From Actinomadura terrae (lineage in GTDB: Bacteria > Actinomycetota > Actinomycetes > Streptosporangiales > Streptosporangiaceae): a stretch of DNA of 64,000 nt. The position numbers were made by a program, and so were the translations under genes. The stretch covers positions 310,001 to 374,000 of the forward strand of contig NZ_JAICDG010000004.1 in assembly GCF_022751215.1 (NCBI RefSeq), read 5' to 3'. The notes beneath the pieces were generated by a model. It was not told the DNA's origin and did not search any database. It worked only from the letters and a program-made list of their open reading frames with translations. Below, one piece after another: positions 35,944 through 45,097 of this stretch; position 1 is the first letter of the stretch, and each line of letters opens with the position of its first letter.

Positions 35944-38900
35944 GCGGTCATGGCCGCGGTGGTCGACAACAGGTACGACACGGCGGGGAACCTGGTCAGC
36001 GAGTCCCAGACGGTCGACGGCACCACCCACACCACGTCCCACACCTACGACCAGCGCGGCCTGCGGACCTCCACCACCGACCCGCGCGGCAACGTGCCCG
36101 GCGCCGACAAGGAGGCGTACACCACCCGGTACGGCTCCGACGAGATGGGACGGCCGACCACCACCACCGGCGCGGCGGTGTCCGCGGAGAGCGGCGGCGG
36201 CGCTCCGCAGACCGTCCACCCGGTCCAGGCGATCGGCTACAACACGTTCGGCGAGCAGGTCATCGACCTCGGTGATCGATGTCGAGCGGCGGTCAAAGAC
36301 GGAATGGTTACGATAATGCGTGAGGCGGTTTACGGTGATCATGAGGATATGCTCGACATCATGGAGTTGGTCGACGGGGACGAGGTGAGGCTCGACTTCT
36401 ATCGGTCGTTGCCGCCGAGGAAGCGTGAGCGTCATTAGCACCGCGGGAGCCTGCGCGTGAGAGCGAATCAGTTCGCGCGGATCGAACTCGAGCGGCACGA
36501 CTGGGCGAGCCGTCGGTGAGCTGACCGAGCGGGCCGTCGCGTCGACGGCGGCGGTGGAGAAGTTGCCGACCTGCGGGTCGAACTCGCGCTCCTGCGATCC
36601 GTAGGGGGCGCCCGCCACGTGCGAGGTCACCGCGGGCTGCGGCACGTCGGTCAGCAGCACCGACCGCGGCGACGGCACCTCCGACGTGGCGTCCTTGACG
36701 AAGGCGCGCCACTGGTACGCCTTGCTCCACACCAGCCGCCCCGAAGGCGGCGTCCACGCCGGGCTGCTCTGGTAGGCGGACGTCGTGCAGTTCACCGGTC
36801 TGCCTGCGGAGTCCTGGTCGCAGACCTCGAACTTGTACTGCAACGACGAACCGGCGGGGGCGTCGATGTCCACCGCCCGTGCCCACAACTGCGGTGCGAG
36901 AGTCTGCGCCTGGTATCCGTTCGGCGGGTACAGCTCCTGCACCACGGGAGGGATGTCGAAGACCTCCAGGACGATCCGTCCGGGAGGGACCTGCTCGTCA
37001 GTGAACACCACCCCGCCGCTGCGGACCATCGTGAAGTCCAGGAAGTACTTGCCCACCGGCATCGGCTGGATCGTCGCGTCCAGGGTCACCTTGCCGTTGC
37101 GCGGCACGTTCACCGGCAGCGACGCCGCACGCTGCTGCTTCACCGCCTTGCCGGTCTTCGCGTCGTAGGCGCGGTAGGCCAGGTAGTACGTGCTCGGCGT
37201 CCACGCCTCGGCGCTCAGGTTCGTGACGGTGACCTTCACCTTGCCCGCCTGGTTCTGCAGGACAGGCGGCTGCGGAACCGGGCTAGGAATGGAGTACCTG
37301 GCGTAGTAGGGGCTGTGCGTCACGTAGAGCGTGGGAGAGTTCGCCGTACTGGAGCCCGCGAAGCGCTTCCACGCGCGGTCGTCGGTGGCCGAGGCCCGGA
37401 GCGACAGACCGTTGGCGGGGGCTCCGTCCGCCCATCCCTGGACGAGCTTGCGGCCCGCCGACCCCAGGTTGAACAGGGTGCCCTTGGCCGGGCACCGGGA
37501 CCGCGACTCCCCGAACGGGATATGGCCGTAGGCGAACGTCTCGTCCGCCATGGCGGCACCCACGTCCGGGCCCGGGTAGCTGTAGTTCGAGCCCGGCGAC
37601 CACGACTGGGTCACCGGGTGGACGGTGACCTTCCTCGCCGAGCAGGACGCCGCGTCGAAGTTCACCACCTGCAACTGGGCGCCGTAGACCGTGTGGCCCT
37701 TCAACCGGTCGGCCAGGCCCGCCCACCTGAGGTAGGACGCGGACGCCGCCCCGTCCTTCTTGCCCACCAGCAGTTCGCTGCCGCCCGAGGACGAGCCGCC
37801 GCCGTGCACGACCATGCTGGAGTCGGCGCCGTCCGAGGCCACGCTCGGGTCGACCCGCACGGGGTACTTGCGCGCCGGGTCGCGCAACCAGGCGTCGTCC
37901 AGGTCGACGCGCAGCGCGGGACGGCCCTTCTCGGTCACCAGCCGGTAGGTCACGCCCGCCGATGCCGCGCCGTCATCGGAGGAGTCCCACATGAACCCGG
38001 CCGGGATCACGGCCCGCCGCCGGCCCGTCTCGTCGGTCAGCACGACCTGGGCTCCCTCGGCCCTCGCCGTCAGCCCTGTCAGCGAGAGCGGGAAGACATA
38101 GGTGCGCGGCGCGTCCGGTGACCGCAGGACGAGGGTCTCCTTCACCCCGCCCGGCGTGGCCTCCAGCAGCAGGCCGGTGCCGCCGGGCAGGGCGTCCGGG
38201 TAGTCCACGGCGCTGCCGGCGGCGCGGCCCCGAGCGGCGGAGCCGGCCGCCAGGCCGAACCCGATCGAGTGCCGGGCGTCCAGCCGCAGCGCGGCCACCT
38301 GGGACTCGTCCGCCCGTCCCGCGAGCCGGAGGTCCACCGCGTCCGCGCGGTTGCGCCAGCCCGTGCCGGCGCCGGTGAGCCGGGTGTCGATCGGCGCCCA
38401 GGCCCGGCCGTTCCAGTAGTTGACCGGGGTCTCCGAGAACGCCGTGGTCTCGGTCCCGTCCGGATTGGCGAACGCCCGTTCGCGCGCGCCGCGCCGCGCG
38501 GGCAGTTCCCGGCTCCGCTTCTCGTCGAAGCCCGTCGTCCGCGGCTGCGGCGGCGTCACCTGCCCTGCCGCGTTCCGCTGCCGCGGCACCGCCGCCCGGA
38601 CGGGCCGGCGCTGCGGATACCTGCTCCGCAGCGTCGGCGGTTTCGTGCGGTTGCCGGGCCCCCGGACGAGATGCTCCTGGCCCGCCGCCGAACCCCACCG
38701 CTGCTTGGGCCTCTTGTGCGCGTGATGGCCGCCGTCCGGATGCAGCCGAACCTCCAGGCCGACGCTGTCACCGAGCGTCGAGCACGCGAGCCCGGCACCG
38801 AGGAGCAGCATCACCACCTTGCCGAGGAACGTCAGCCGCCCCACCGCCCACGGACGCGCCGCGCCCGCGAGCATGCCGAGCAGCGCCGACCCGGCCGCTC

Positions 38901-38955
38901 CCGGCCTGCGGAGCAGGCGGGGAGCGGCGGTCGCCGCTCTCTTCAGGCGAGACAT
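35806..38955 (-). CDS. RHS/WapA-like surface protein, C-terminally broken
   Basis: The open frame encodes 1049 residues, but family sequence ends near 36530; the last 240 residues are antisense of the RHS fragment on the plus strand. Visible parts are an N-terminal hydrophobic segment (FLGKVVMLLLGAGLACSTLG), a Pro/Arg-rich linker, a DNRLRE-type domain (TVYGAQLQVVNFDAASCSARKVTVHPVTQSW), immunoglobulin-like segments (VKVTVTNLSAEAWTP) and the start of the RHS shell entry (GSQEREFDPQVGNFSTAAVDA). The YD repeats and toxin tip that should follow are missing. Intact relatives are exported polymorphic toxins. It starts 41 nt after the secreted gene upstream. Confidence 0.65.
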   Translation of the reverse strand: MSRLKRAATAAPRLLRRPGAAGSALLGMLAGAARPWAVGRLTFLGKVVMLLLGAGLACSTLGDSVGLEVRLHPDGGHHAHKRPKQRWGSAAGQEHLVRGPGNRTKPPTLRSRYPQRRPVRAAVPRQRNAAGQVTPPQPRTTGFDEKRSRELPARRGARERAFANPDGTETTAFSETPVNYWNGRAWAPIDTRLTGAGTGWRNRADAVDLRLAGRADESQVAALRLDARHSIGFGLAAGSAARGRAAGSAVDYPDALPGGTGLLLEATPGGVKETLVLRSPDAPRTYVFPLSLTGLTARAEGAQVVLTDETGRRRAVIPAGFMWDSSDDGAASAGVTYRLVTEKGRPALRVDLDDAWLRDPARKYPVRVDPSVASDGADSSMVVHGGGSSSGGSELLVGKKDGAASASYLRWAGLADRLKGHTVYGAQLQVVNFDAASCSARKVTVHPVTQSWSPGSNYSYPGPDVGAAMADETFAYGHIPFGESRSRCPAKGTLFNLGSAGRKLVQGWADGAPANGLSLRASATDDRAWKRFAGSSTANSPTLYVTHSPYYARYSIPSPVPQPPVLQNQAGKVKVTVTNLSAEAWTPSTYYLAYRAYDAKTGKAVKQQRAASLPVNVPRNGKVTLDATIQPMPVGKYFLDFTMVRSGGVVFTDEQVPPGRIVLEVFDIPPVVQELYPPNGYQAQTLAPQLWARAVDIDAPAGSSLQYKFEVCDQDSAGRPVNCTTSAYQSSPAWTPPSGRLVWSKAYQWRAFVKDATSEVPSPRSVLLTDVPQPAVTSHVAGAPYGSQEREFDPQVGNFSTAAVDATARSVSSPTARPVVPLEFDPRELIRSHAQAPAVLMTLTLPRRQRPIEVEPHLVPVDQLHDVEHILMITVNRLTHYRNHSVFDRRSTSITEVDDLLAERVVADRLDRVDGLRSAAAALRGHRRAGGGGRPSHLVGAVPGGVRLLVGAGHVAARVGGGGPQAALVVGVGRGVGGAVDRLGLADQVPRRVVPVVDHRGHDRLTRPSAAPPTRRPDRPGRCRPPPRSTRPPRGPAPGWSGSWHAPPG
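35950..36438 (+). pseudogene. Inverted RHS/YD-repeat fragment with unrelated tail
   Basis: Residues 8-105 contain YD-repeat sequence (RYDTAGNLVSESQ, HTYDQRGLRTSTTDPRGN, GSDEMGRPTTTTG, GYNTFGEQV), the mid-part of an RHS/WapA-type protein. From about 36275 the sequence changes to an acidic, less GC-biased tail (AVYGDHEDMLDIMELVDGDE...RKRERH) that I do not recognise; it could be a toxin or immunity scrap. The fragment is opposite in strand to the large RHS N-terminal gene next to it, which points to an inversion. Confidence 0.6.
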
Positions 38956-38996
38956 CGCGTCCTCGGTTTCTCAGGTGCGGCGACCGGTCGGCCCCG

Positions 38997-41399
38997 TCAG
39001 CGGGTCGTCCGCGCGGGCGGCTTCGGCAGCGTGTGCCCCTGGAAGGGAGAACCTCCGCCCCCGTCACCGCGGGCCGAGACCGAGGAGCTCCGCGGGAAGT
39101 AGACCCGCGTCGTCTGGTCGGCGTCCCGGGCCAGGAACGCCCATGTCGGGCCGCTCGCCTTCGTGTAGGTGAACACGGTCGGATCCGTCTTCGGGGCGAA
39201 GGTGTCCTCCGCTCCCTGGGCGTCGATCCAGTCGCGCCACTCCCCGGCCCCCTGCGTCGTCTCGCCGGTGCTGTGGATCCGGCCGTCGGTTCCCAAGGCG
39301 AGGACCTCCGTCTTGCCCGCCGGGCTCAGTAGGGCCTGAGGCGAGCCCGCCACGACCAGTGAGCCGACCGTGTCCCACGCCGAGGGGAACGCGCCCGAGG
39401 AGTTCTGCGCGATGGTCTGGACCGAGCCGTCCGCCGCCCGGGCCACCACGCGGACCTTGTTGCCCGGGAACGCGACGACCGCGGGAGTCCCGGTGAAGCC
39501 CGTACCGGGGAGCGTCTGGCAACCGGACAGGAGCCCGCCGTTGTACAGCGCGGTCTGCAAGGTCCCGGACGACGTTCTGACGATGACCCGGACCCCGCCG
39601 CCCGTCGCCTCCGCCGCGGGAGTGCCTTGCAGGTCACTGAAGCCGAGCCTGATCCAGCCGCCGTATGCGGCGTTCGCGCCCGGCTGCGGCAGCGCCCAGA
39701 GCGCCCCGTCCGCGCCCACGGCGAACATCACCAGGGCGTCGCCGAGCCGGACGAGCGCGGCGTGCGAGGCCATCGCCTGCGGCACGGTCCCCCACGTCCC
39801 CCAGGCCGGCGGGTCCTTGGTCACCTGCGTGTTCGACCACACGTGCCCGGCGGTCGTGTGCTGCGCCGCGACCTGGAGCCGGCCGTCCTGCTGTTCGGCC
39901 AAGCCCGGCCGCCCGGTGAACTCCTCGCTGCCCGAGAGCACCGTCCACTGGACCGAGTCGAAGTTGTCGAGGTAGGACTGGTGGCCCTGAACGACCTGCC
40001 CGATGTTGTTGGTGTAGGCGTACTCCAGTGCGCCGAGTGACCCGGTGGCGACCGGGGACGCCTGGAGCGCCGCCGTCGGCGTGTTCCGCTCGACCGGCAG
40101 CGGCTCGGCCGGCGGGGACCCGGCACGAGTCGGCGCCCGGACCGCTCCCGCCTGCGTGCATCCCGCGGACGGGGTGAAGTAGACGTGCGCGCTCACCCAC
40201 ACCGTCACCGCCGAGGCGCCGGAGTTGTGGACCACCACCTTGCCGTCCGAGCCCAGCCTGGCGTTGATGAACCCGGTGAAGAAGCCGTTCGGCACCGGAT
40301 AGCCGACCGTCCACTCCCCCGGACCCGCGACGCCGGACGGGCGGACGGTCACCGTCCCGTTGTCGGAGCCGTGCGCCATGACGGCGAGCCCCACCGCCGT
40401 CACGCCGGTCGCGGGCACGCCGCCGTGGCCGAGCGGCCCGACCGTCAGATCGGCGTTGGAGGCCAGGCTCACGTTGCCGACCAGGGACGCCGGCTGCACG
40501 GCCGTCGCGACCCCACCCGCGATCGGCGCGCCGGGCGCCGCGAAATAGCCCGAGACGTAGGCCCAGACGGTCGTGGGGACGGTCCCGCTGCGCCCGCTGA
40601 TGGTCACCTTGCCGTCGGCGCCGACCGCGCCGATCACCAGGTTGCTCCGGTGGTTGCCGGGGATGACGCTGAGTTGCGTGTCGGTGGGATCGGGCGTCCC
40701 GGACGCGTGCACCGACAACTGCACCGCCGCCGTGGCGGAGCCGACCAGCGTGAACACCACGTGCGAGACGCCCGACGCCGGGACGCCGTCCTTGCCGAGC
40801 GGGGAGAACGAGTAGTCGCCGCCCGCCGGGACGTTCGCCTTGCTCACAACCTCTGCGGGCGTGACGCCGACGTAGGTCGAGCCCGCCGACGCCCCGGGGG
40901 ACGTCAGCGTGTACCCGTGCAGCGTGACGTACGCCTTGGCCGCCACAGCGGAGGCGCCCGTGTTGGCGATCTTCACGTTTCCGTCGGCGCCGACCTTCGT
41001 CCACAGCAGGGTGTGGTCGTAGAGGTCCTTGTCGTAGCGGGCACCGTTCGCGTTCGGCTGCGCCGCGCCCGACGGGTAGACGATCAACGCGCCCTGCCCG
41101 GTCGTGGTCGCCTTCGCGGCGACGTCCAGGAGCACCGAGGCCACCCCCGAGGAGGGCGTGCCGCCGACGTCGGTGACCTTGACCGTCGCGGTTCCGTTCG
41201 CGGCGATGGCGATGCCGTTCGCCACCTGACCGCGCGCCTCATGGAACTGGCCTGCCGCGGCCGGGATCGAAGGGGCGGCCGTCGGTCGGGTCCGCGCCCC
41301 GGCGGAACCAGGATTGACCAGGGAGAACGTTCCGGAGAGGAGGCAGAGAACGGCACTGAGAAGAATTGTGGTACGCGAGCGGAGGGCGAAATCAGGCAC
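38997..41399 (-). CDS. Secreted repeat protein with PLL-like propeller
   Basis: An 800-residue exported protein. GTG 41399 is preceded by AGGGGA at 6 nt. Signal peptide TTILLSAVLCLLSGTFSLVNPGSAGA. Residues about 50-480 hold four or five beta-domain repeats of the type GV.(A/H)V.L.V..........V.PSG, V.GADGKV.I.N.(G/S)..(T)V.AYV.GY(F). After a linker, residues about 520-780 form a PLL/tachylectin-like propeller (LVMFAVGADGALW, VRVVARAADGSVQTI, TEVLALGTDGRIHS). It probably binds glycans or wall polymers. It lies 41 nt upstream of the RHS gene on the same strand, suggesting a partner or carrier of that surface protein. Confidence 0.85.
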   Translation of the reverse strand: MPDFALRSRTTILLSAVLCLLSGTFSLVNPGSAGARTRPTAAPSIPAAAGQFHEARGQVANGIAIAANGTATVKVTDVGGTPSSGVASVLLDVAAKATTTGQGALIVYPSGAAQPNANGARYDKDLYDHTLLWTKVGADGNVKIANTGASAVAAKAYVTLHGYTLTSPGASAGSTYVGVTPAEVVSKANVPAGGDYSFSPLGKDGVPASGVSHVVFTLVGSATAAVQLSVHASGTPDPTDTQLSVIPGNHRSNLVIGAVGADGKVTISGRSGTVPTTVWAYVSGYFAAPGAPIAGGVATAVQPASLVGNVSLASNADLTVGPLGHGGVPATGVTAVGLAVMAHGSDNGTVTVRPSGVAGPGEWTVGYPVPNGFFTGFINARLGSDGKVVVHNSGASAVTVWVSAHVYFTPSAGCTQAGAVRAPTRAGSPPAEPLPVERNTPTAALQASPVATGSLGALEYAYTNNIGQVVQGHQSYLDNFDSVQWTVLSGSEEFTGRPGLAEQQDGRLQVAAQHTTAGHVWSNTQVTKDPPAWGTWGTVPQAMASHAALVRLGDALVMFAVGADGALWALPQPGANAAYGGWIRLGFSDLQGTPAAEATGGGVRVIVRTSSGTLQTALYNGGLLSGCQTLPGTGFTGTPAVVAFPGNKVRVVARAADGSVQTIAQNSSGAFPSAWDTVGSLVVAGSPQALLSPAGKTEVLALGTDGRIHSTGETTQGAGEWRDWIDAQGAEDTFAPKTDPTVFTYTKASGPTWAFLARDADQTTRVYFPRSSSVSARGDGGGGSPFQGHTLPKPPARTTR

Positions 41400-41715
41400 A
41401 TCGAATCCCCTGGAATGAGGCCCGATGGAAGCGTCTCTACACGTCGTTGACAAGGGAGTCAGATCGGCGAGTCCCGGTGATCGTAACCCCGGACGATCAT
41501 CCCGTCCAGCCTCCGATCGGCGGCGAATCACCCGCCGCCACCTGGGCACGGCCAGCACATCGAGCCAGTTTTCCCGTCGTTCACTCGGCATTCACGTGAT
41601 CTTTGGCCAAGAATTCCGGAACCGCTCGCCCCCGGACAGAGCTTCCTTGGAATGCACAGGGTCTTCAGGGCTTACTTGGCCAAAGGCAGCCAGAAAAACA
41701 GTGGGGAAGCCGTCC
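41400..41715. other. Intergenic region with an 11-bp inverted repeat
   Basis: No gene seen. CTTTGGCCAAG (41602-41612) and CTTGGCCAAAG (41675-41685) are perfect inverted copies, each built on the palindrome TTGGCCAA, 62 bp apart. They may be operator sites or marks of an insertion. Confidence 0.5.
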
Positions 41716-43212
41716 TCAGGTGCTCTTGCCGTTTCGCTGGAAGAGTGTTAGGAGTACGCCGCCGAATGACCATTTCTGGACAGTATGGAAACGCGGGTCT
41801 CTTTGCAGGGCCGTCCGGTTGTGCAGGGGGACGGGCGTCCGGTAGCGGTGGCCGGGCGGGGGGATCTCCACCACCCAGATCCGGGACCGCCCGGCGAGGG
41901 CGGCCTTGAACCGGGGCGTGGGGAGGTCCCCGCCGTGGTCGTGCAGCGGCGCCGCGTCCAGCCGGGCGAAGGCGTCGGCGTACGCGGTGGCGAACACGCG
42001 GCGGTCGGCGGGCAGGTAGACGACGGCGTCGCCCGGACGTGCGTTCTGCCGCAGCACCGTCGCGAGGCCGCGCAAGTCGTCCGGACGGCTGCGCGGCCTG
42101 CGCATCGCCGCCTGGTCTGGAAGGACCGCCACCGCAAGGCACGCCAGAGCCACCGTGGCGGCGGCGGGCGCGGCCCACGCCCGCCTGCCTGGAAGCCACT
42201 CGCCGGCCGTCGCCAACCCCATACCGGCCAGGAGCGCGAAGGCGCAGACGCAGTACAGGACGTAGCGCGGATGGTAAACGGGGTGGGCCTGCGAGATCGT
42301 CCACGCCACCGCCACCGGGACGAGCAGCCACGGCGCGACCAGCGCCACCGCGTCCCGGTGGCCGCGCCCGAGCAGCCCCACCGCGACGGCCGCCACGAGG
42401 ACCGCCAGCACGACGCCTCCTCCGGCGATCAGCACGCCGAAGTCGTACAACGCTCCCGCGCCGGGGCGGCTCAGCCACGACACCTGCGTTCCCTCCTGGC
42501 CTCGCGCGGCCAGGACGAGCGGTACAACGGCGAGCACCGCCACGAGCGTCGCCGAACCCCAGTACGCGAGCCGGCGCAGCCGCCCGTCACCGTTCCAGAG
42601 CGCCACGGTCAGCCCATGCGCGGGCACCAGGAACAGGGCGTACAGGTGAAACCAGCCCATCAGTCCCATCGCCCCTGCGTAGGCGGCGTACCAGCCGACG
42701 CGGGGACGCGGATCCTCCAGCGCCCGCAGCAGCAGGTAGGCCGCCAGGACGGCGCCCGCGCTGACCAGCGCGTACTGCCGGACCTCCTGTCCGTACCGGC
42801 TGGTGATCGGCAGCAACCCGTACACCAGACCGCCGTACAGCCCCGCTCGCGCCGAGTGCAGCCGCCACCCCAGGACGGCGATTCCCACAGCCGCCAGCGC
42901 GGCGGCCACGGCGGACGGCGCCCGGGTGACGGCCTCGCCCGTCCCGAAGACCGTCACCAGATCGATCAGCAGGTAGTACAGGCGGTGGACGGCGTCGATG
43001 TGCGAGGTGAAGTCCCCGATGCCGCCGACACCGGAATGCCCGACGACGACACTGACCGACTCGTCCCGCCAATAGGTCGGCGTCCCTATTCGCCAGAGGC
43101 AGATCCCGAGCGTCACCGCCCCCGGAACCGCCCAGCACGCCCACCCCGGAGCTCGCCCCCGGGCCGCTCCGGACAACTCGGCGGACCTATGCCGATCGGC
43201 GACCGACGCCAT
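41716..43212 (-). CDS. Polytopic membrane glycosyltransferase (GT39/ArnT-like)
   Basis: A 498-residue membrane protein with about 11 hydrophobic segments. The first periplasmic loop carries YWRDESVSV, the acidic (D/E)-E motif of PMT/ArnT-type (GT-C) transferases that use polyprenyl-phosphate sugars. SRYGQEVRQYALV is the second conserved block of this group. The C-terminal 110 residues are a soluble domain (GDAVVYLPADRRV...). Start ATG 43212 with GAGAGGA upstream; an ATG 21 nt further upstream is less likely. It may glycosylate the surface proteins encoded downstream; that link is inferred from position only. Confidence 0.85.
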   Translation of the reverse strand: MASVADRHRSAELSGAARGRAPGWACWAVPGAVTLGICLWRIGTPTYWRDESVSVVVGHSGVGGIGDFTSHIDAVHRLYYLLIDLVTVFGTGEAVTRAPSAVAAALAAVGIAVLGWRLHSARAGLYGGLVYGLLPITSRYGQEVRQYALVSAGAVLAAYLLLRALEDPRPRVGWYAAYAGAMGLMGWFHLYALFLVPAHGLTVALWNGDGRLRRLAYWGSATLVAVLAVVPLVLAARGQEGTQVSWLSRPGAGALYDFGVLIAGGGVVLAVLVAAVAVGLLGRGHRDAVALVAPWLLVPVAVAWTISQAHPVYHPRYVLYCVCAFALLAGMGLATAGEWLPGRRAWAAPAAATVALACLAVAVLPDQAAMRRPRSRPDDLRGLATVLRQNARPGDAVVYLPADRRVFATAYADAFARLDAAPLHDHGGDLPTPRFKAALAGRSRIWVVEIPPPGHRYRTPVPLHNRTALQRDPRFHTVQKWSFGGVLLTLFQRNGKST

Positions 43213-43653
43213 GAATCCTCTCTCCGAACACAACGGCCGCGATGACCGGGTCGGGGTACGGCGCCCATGCCGTCATCGCGCGCGAACAACCGGCACAGGG
43301 CATCACCGACGCCCTTGTGGCGACTTCAAGAAGTAGCGCCTGAGAACCATAACCCTGTCCCGCCGAATCCCGGCGGTCCGGGCGATGTTCCACCCGCGGC
43401 ACGCGGCCACCGGAAACGCGACCGTTTGCGTTTAGATGGACCAAAGCTCATGCAGGAACGAAGACGACATTACTAGGCCGACTACGGCTCCGAAACACTC
43501 TCATCGCACCGGACAACTCCCCTCGACCGACCAACGTTAATTGGCGGTGTCGAGGAGGAGTCCTACAGAAGACAGGCGTTGATCACGTCGGAGTGGTGCT
43601 GGATCTCCTTGAGTCGATGCTCGACCACAGAGCGTTTCAGCAGTGAGAGGAGG
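43213..43653. other. Intergenic region, no gene seen
   Basis: 441 bp with somewhat lower GC. Frames show no recognisable protein. Confidence 0.45.
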
Positions 43654-44205
43654 TCAATGACCGTCGACGGTGTAGGTGGACTGGACGAGTCCGGTGCCGA
43701 GGACGCGGGTCGAGCGGTGCGTGAGCGAGACGTCATCGTCCAGCGCGCCGGACAGGGGCAGGCCGCCGCCGAGCAGGATCGGCAGGGTGGTGACGGTGAG
43801 TTCGTCGAGCAGGCCCGCGCGCAGGCACGTCTCGATGCCCTTGCCTCCGTCAACGCAGACGCGCCGGGCACCGCTCTCGGCGAGGTCCTTCACGAGCGCG
43901 CCCAGGTCGCGGTGAACGGTGACGCGGGGATCGGAGCCCGGTGGAAGCCGTGTGCTGAGCACGGCCACGCGCTTGCCCGCGAAAGGCCACTGCCCCAGCG
44001 TCAGCGCCATTTCGTAGGTGCCCCGTCCCATGACGTGGGTGTCGACATCGGCGGCGAAATCCGAGTAGCTGGCGTCCCATGCCTGCTCGGCGTGCTCGGC
44101 GATCCACTGGATGTCACCGTCGGCGCGGGCGGTGTACCCGTCCAGGCTCGCGGCTACGAAGGCCACCGTGGTGAAGGGACGGTCACCGGCCACGCGCGCC
44201 TCCAT
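43654..44205 (-). CDS. Dihydrofolate reductase-family (RibD C-terminal) protein
   Basis: A 183-residue protein of the RibD_C/DHFR-like fold. The N-terminus TVAFVAASLDGYTARADGDIQWI is the family's NADPH-binding start (S.DG..A...G...W), followed by VMGRGTYEM and, near residue 115, VCVDGGKGIETCLRAGLLDEL with the second nucleotide-binding GG. ILLGGGLPLS marks the end of the sheet. Such stand-alone proteins are NADPH-dependent reductases of unknown substrate. No clear Shine-Dalgarno sequence precedes ATG 44205. The neighbour upstream is a broken carboxylesterase. Confidence 0.88.
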   Translation of the reverse strand: MEARVAGDRPFTTVAFVAASLDGYTARADGDIQWIAEHAEQAWDASYSDFAADVDTHVMGRGTYEMALTLGQWPFAGKRVAVLSTRLPPGSDPRVTVHRDLGALVKDLAESGARRVCVDGGKGIETCLRAGLLDELTVTTLPILLGGGLPLSGALDDDVSLTHRSTRVLGTGLVQSTYTVDGH

Positions 44206-45097
44206 TCATGCATGCGGTTTCATCAACTCTAGGCTGCGCGTGCCCCGCGCGCTGCTCGACCGTTCTGCCGACCCAGCGAGGACGCCACGGCCGACGGCGG
44301 TCGATCCGCCGTCGGCCGTGGGGTGAAACATCGCCCCTCTTACATCCTTCGTCTGGCCAGAGGTTCTTCCAGAACGTGTACCGGTGCTCCCTCGCGAAGT
44401 CGATCCGCCGGATGCCGCCCTCGCCGGGGGCGAGCACCTGGGTGGTGGCTCCTCCCGCCCGCCAGGTCGGCGCACCCGTGCCGTTGGGGTCGCCGGTGCG
44501 GGCGAACCTCGTCCAGTAGCCCGTCATCTGGTCGGCCAGGTGCCGCTGGGCGGCGGTCATCCGGTTCTCGTCGAAGTAGTCGGTTTCGAACTGGTATTGC
44601 AGTTCGGCGGCGTGGAACGCGCCGGTCGGGAAACCAGGGTCGGCGGCGTTCGCGACCCACGGCGCTTTACCGTCGGCGAACTCGTAGCCGTACGCGGGCA
44701 CCCGCCTTGCGGCGGAACGGCCGAAGTCCGTTACCGAACGGGCGAACGAGGCGTCCGTGACGAGAGCGGACCATGCCTCGCTCGGCGAACCGTAGTTCCG
44801 GAGGGGGTACCGGGCCGGCACCTTCGGCGCCTTCTCCGCGCCGACATAGGCGCGCACGCGGGCGGCGTATTCCGCCTCGTTCGCCAGCGGGGGAACGCCC
44901 ATGAGCTGCTGCGCGGCCTCGAACGTGCGGTATTCGTCGCGCGTCATACCGTACATGACCGGGACCTTCGCGAACCTGCCTTCGAGCAGCGCCCGCTTCG
45001 GCGAGTACGGGAGCACGCCCCCGCCGCCGTACACCGGCGCGAAACCGTACTCCGACTCCTTCAGCAGCTTCGACGTCGGCAGCGCGCGCAGGCACAA
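44183..45097 (-). pseudogene. Type-B carboxylesterase, 5' part missing
   Basis: The open frame begins LRALPTSKLL and continues VYGGGGVLPYSPKRALLEG, VPVMYGMTRDEYRTF (acid residue region), AFHAAELQYQFETD (catalytic His) and QMTGYWTRFARTGDPNG, the C-terminal half of a type-B carboxylesterase/para-nitrobenzyl esterase. The first half, with the GESAGG serine, is absent. The break coincides with the end of the IS30 remnant at about 45105. The last 45 residues run through a strong hairpin (44285-44321) and probably lie beyond the original stop. Confidence 0.8.
44285..44321. terminator. 16-bp perfect hairpin
   Basis: CCACGGCCGACGGCGG / CCGCCGTCGGCCGTGG with loop TCGAT. Strong terminator candidate for the former carboxylesterase gene (minus strand). 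Confidence 0.7.
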
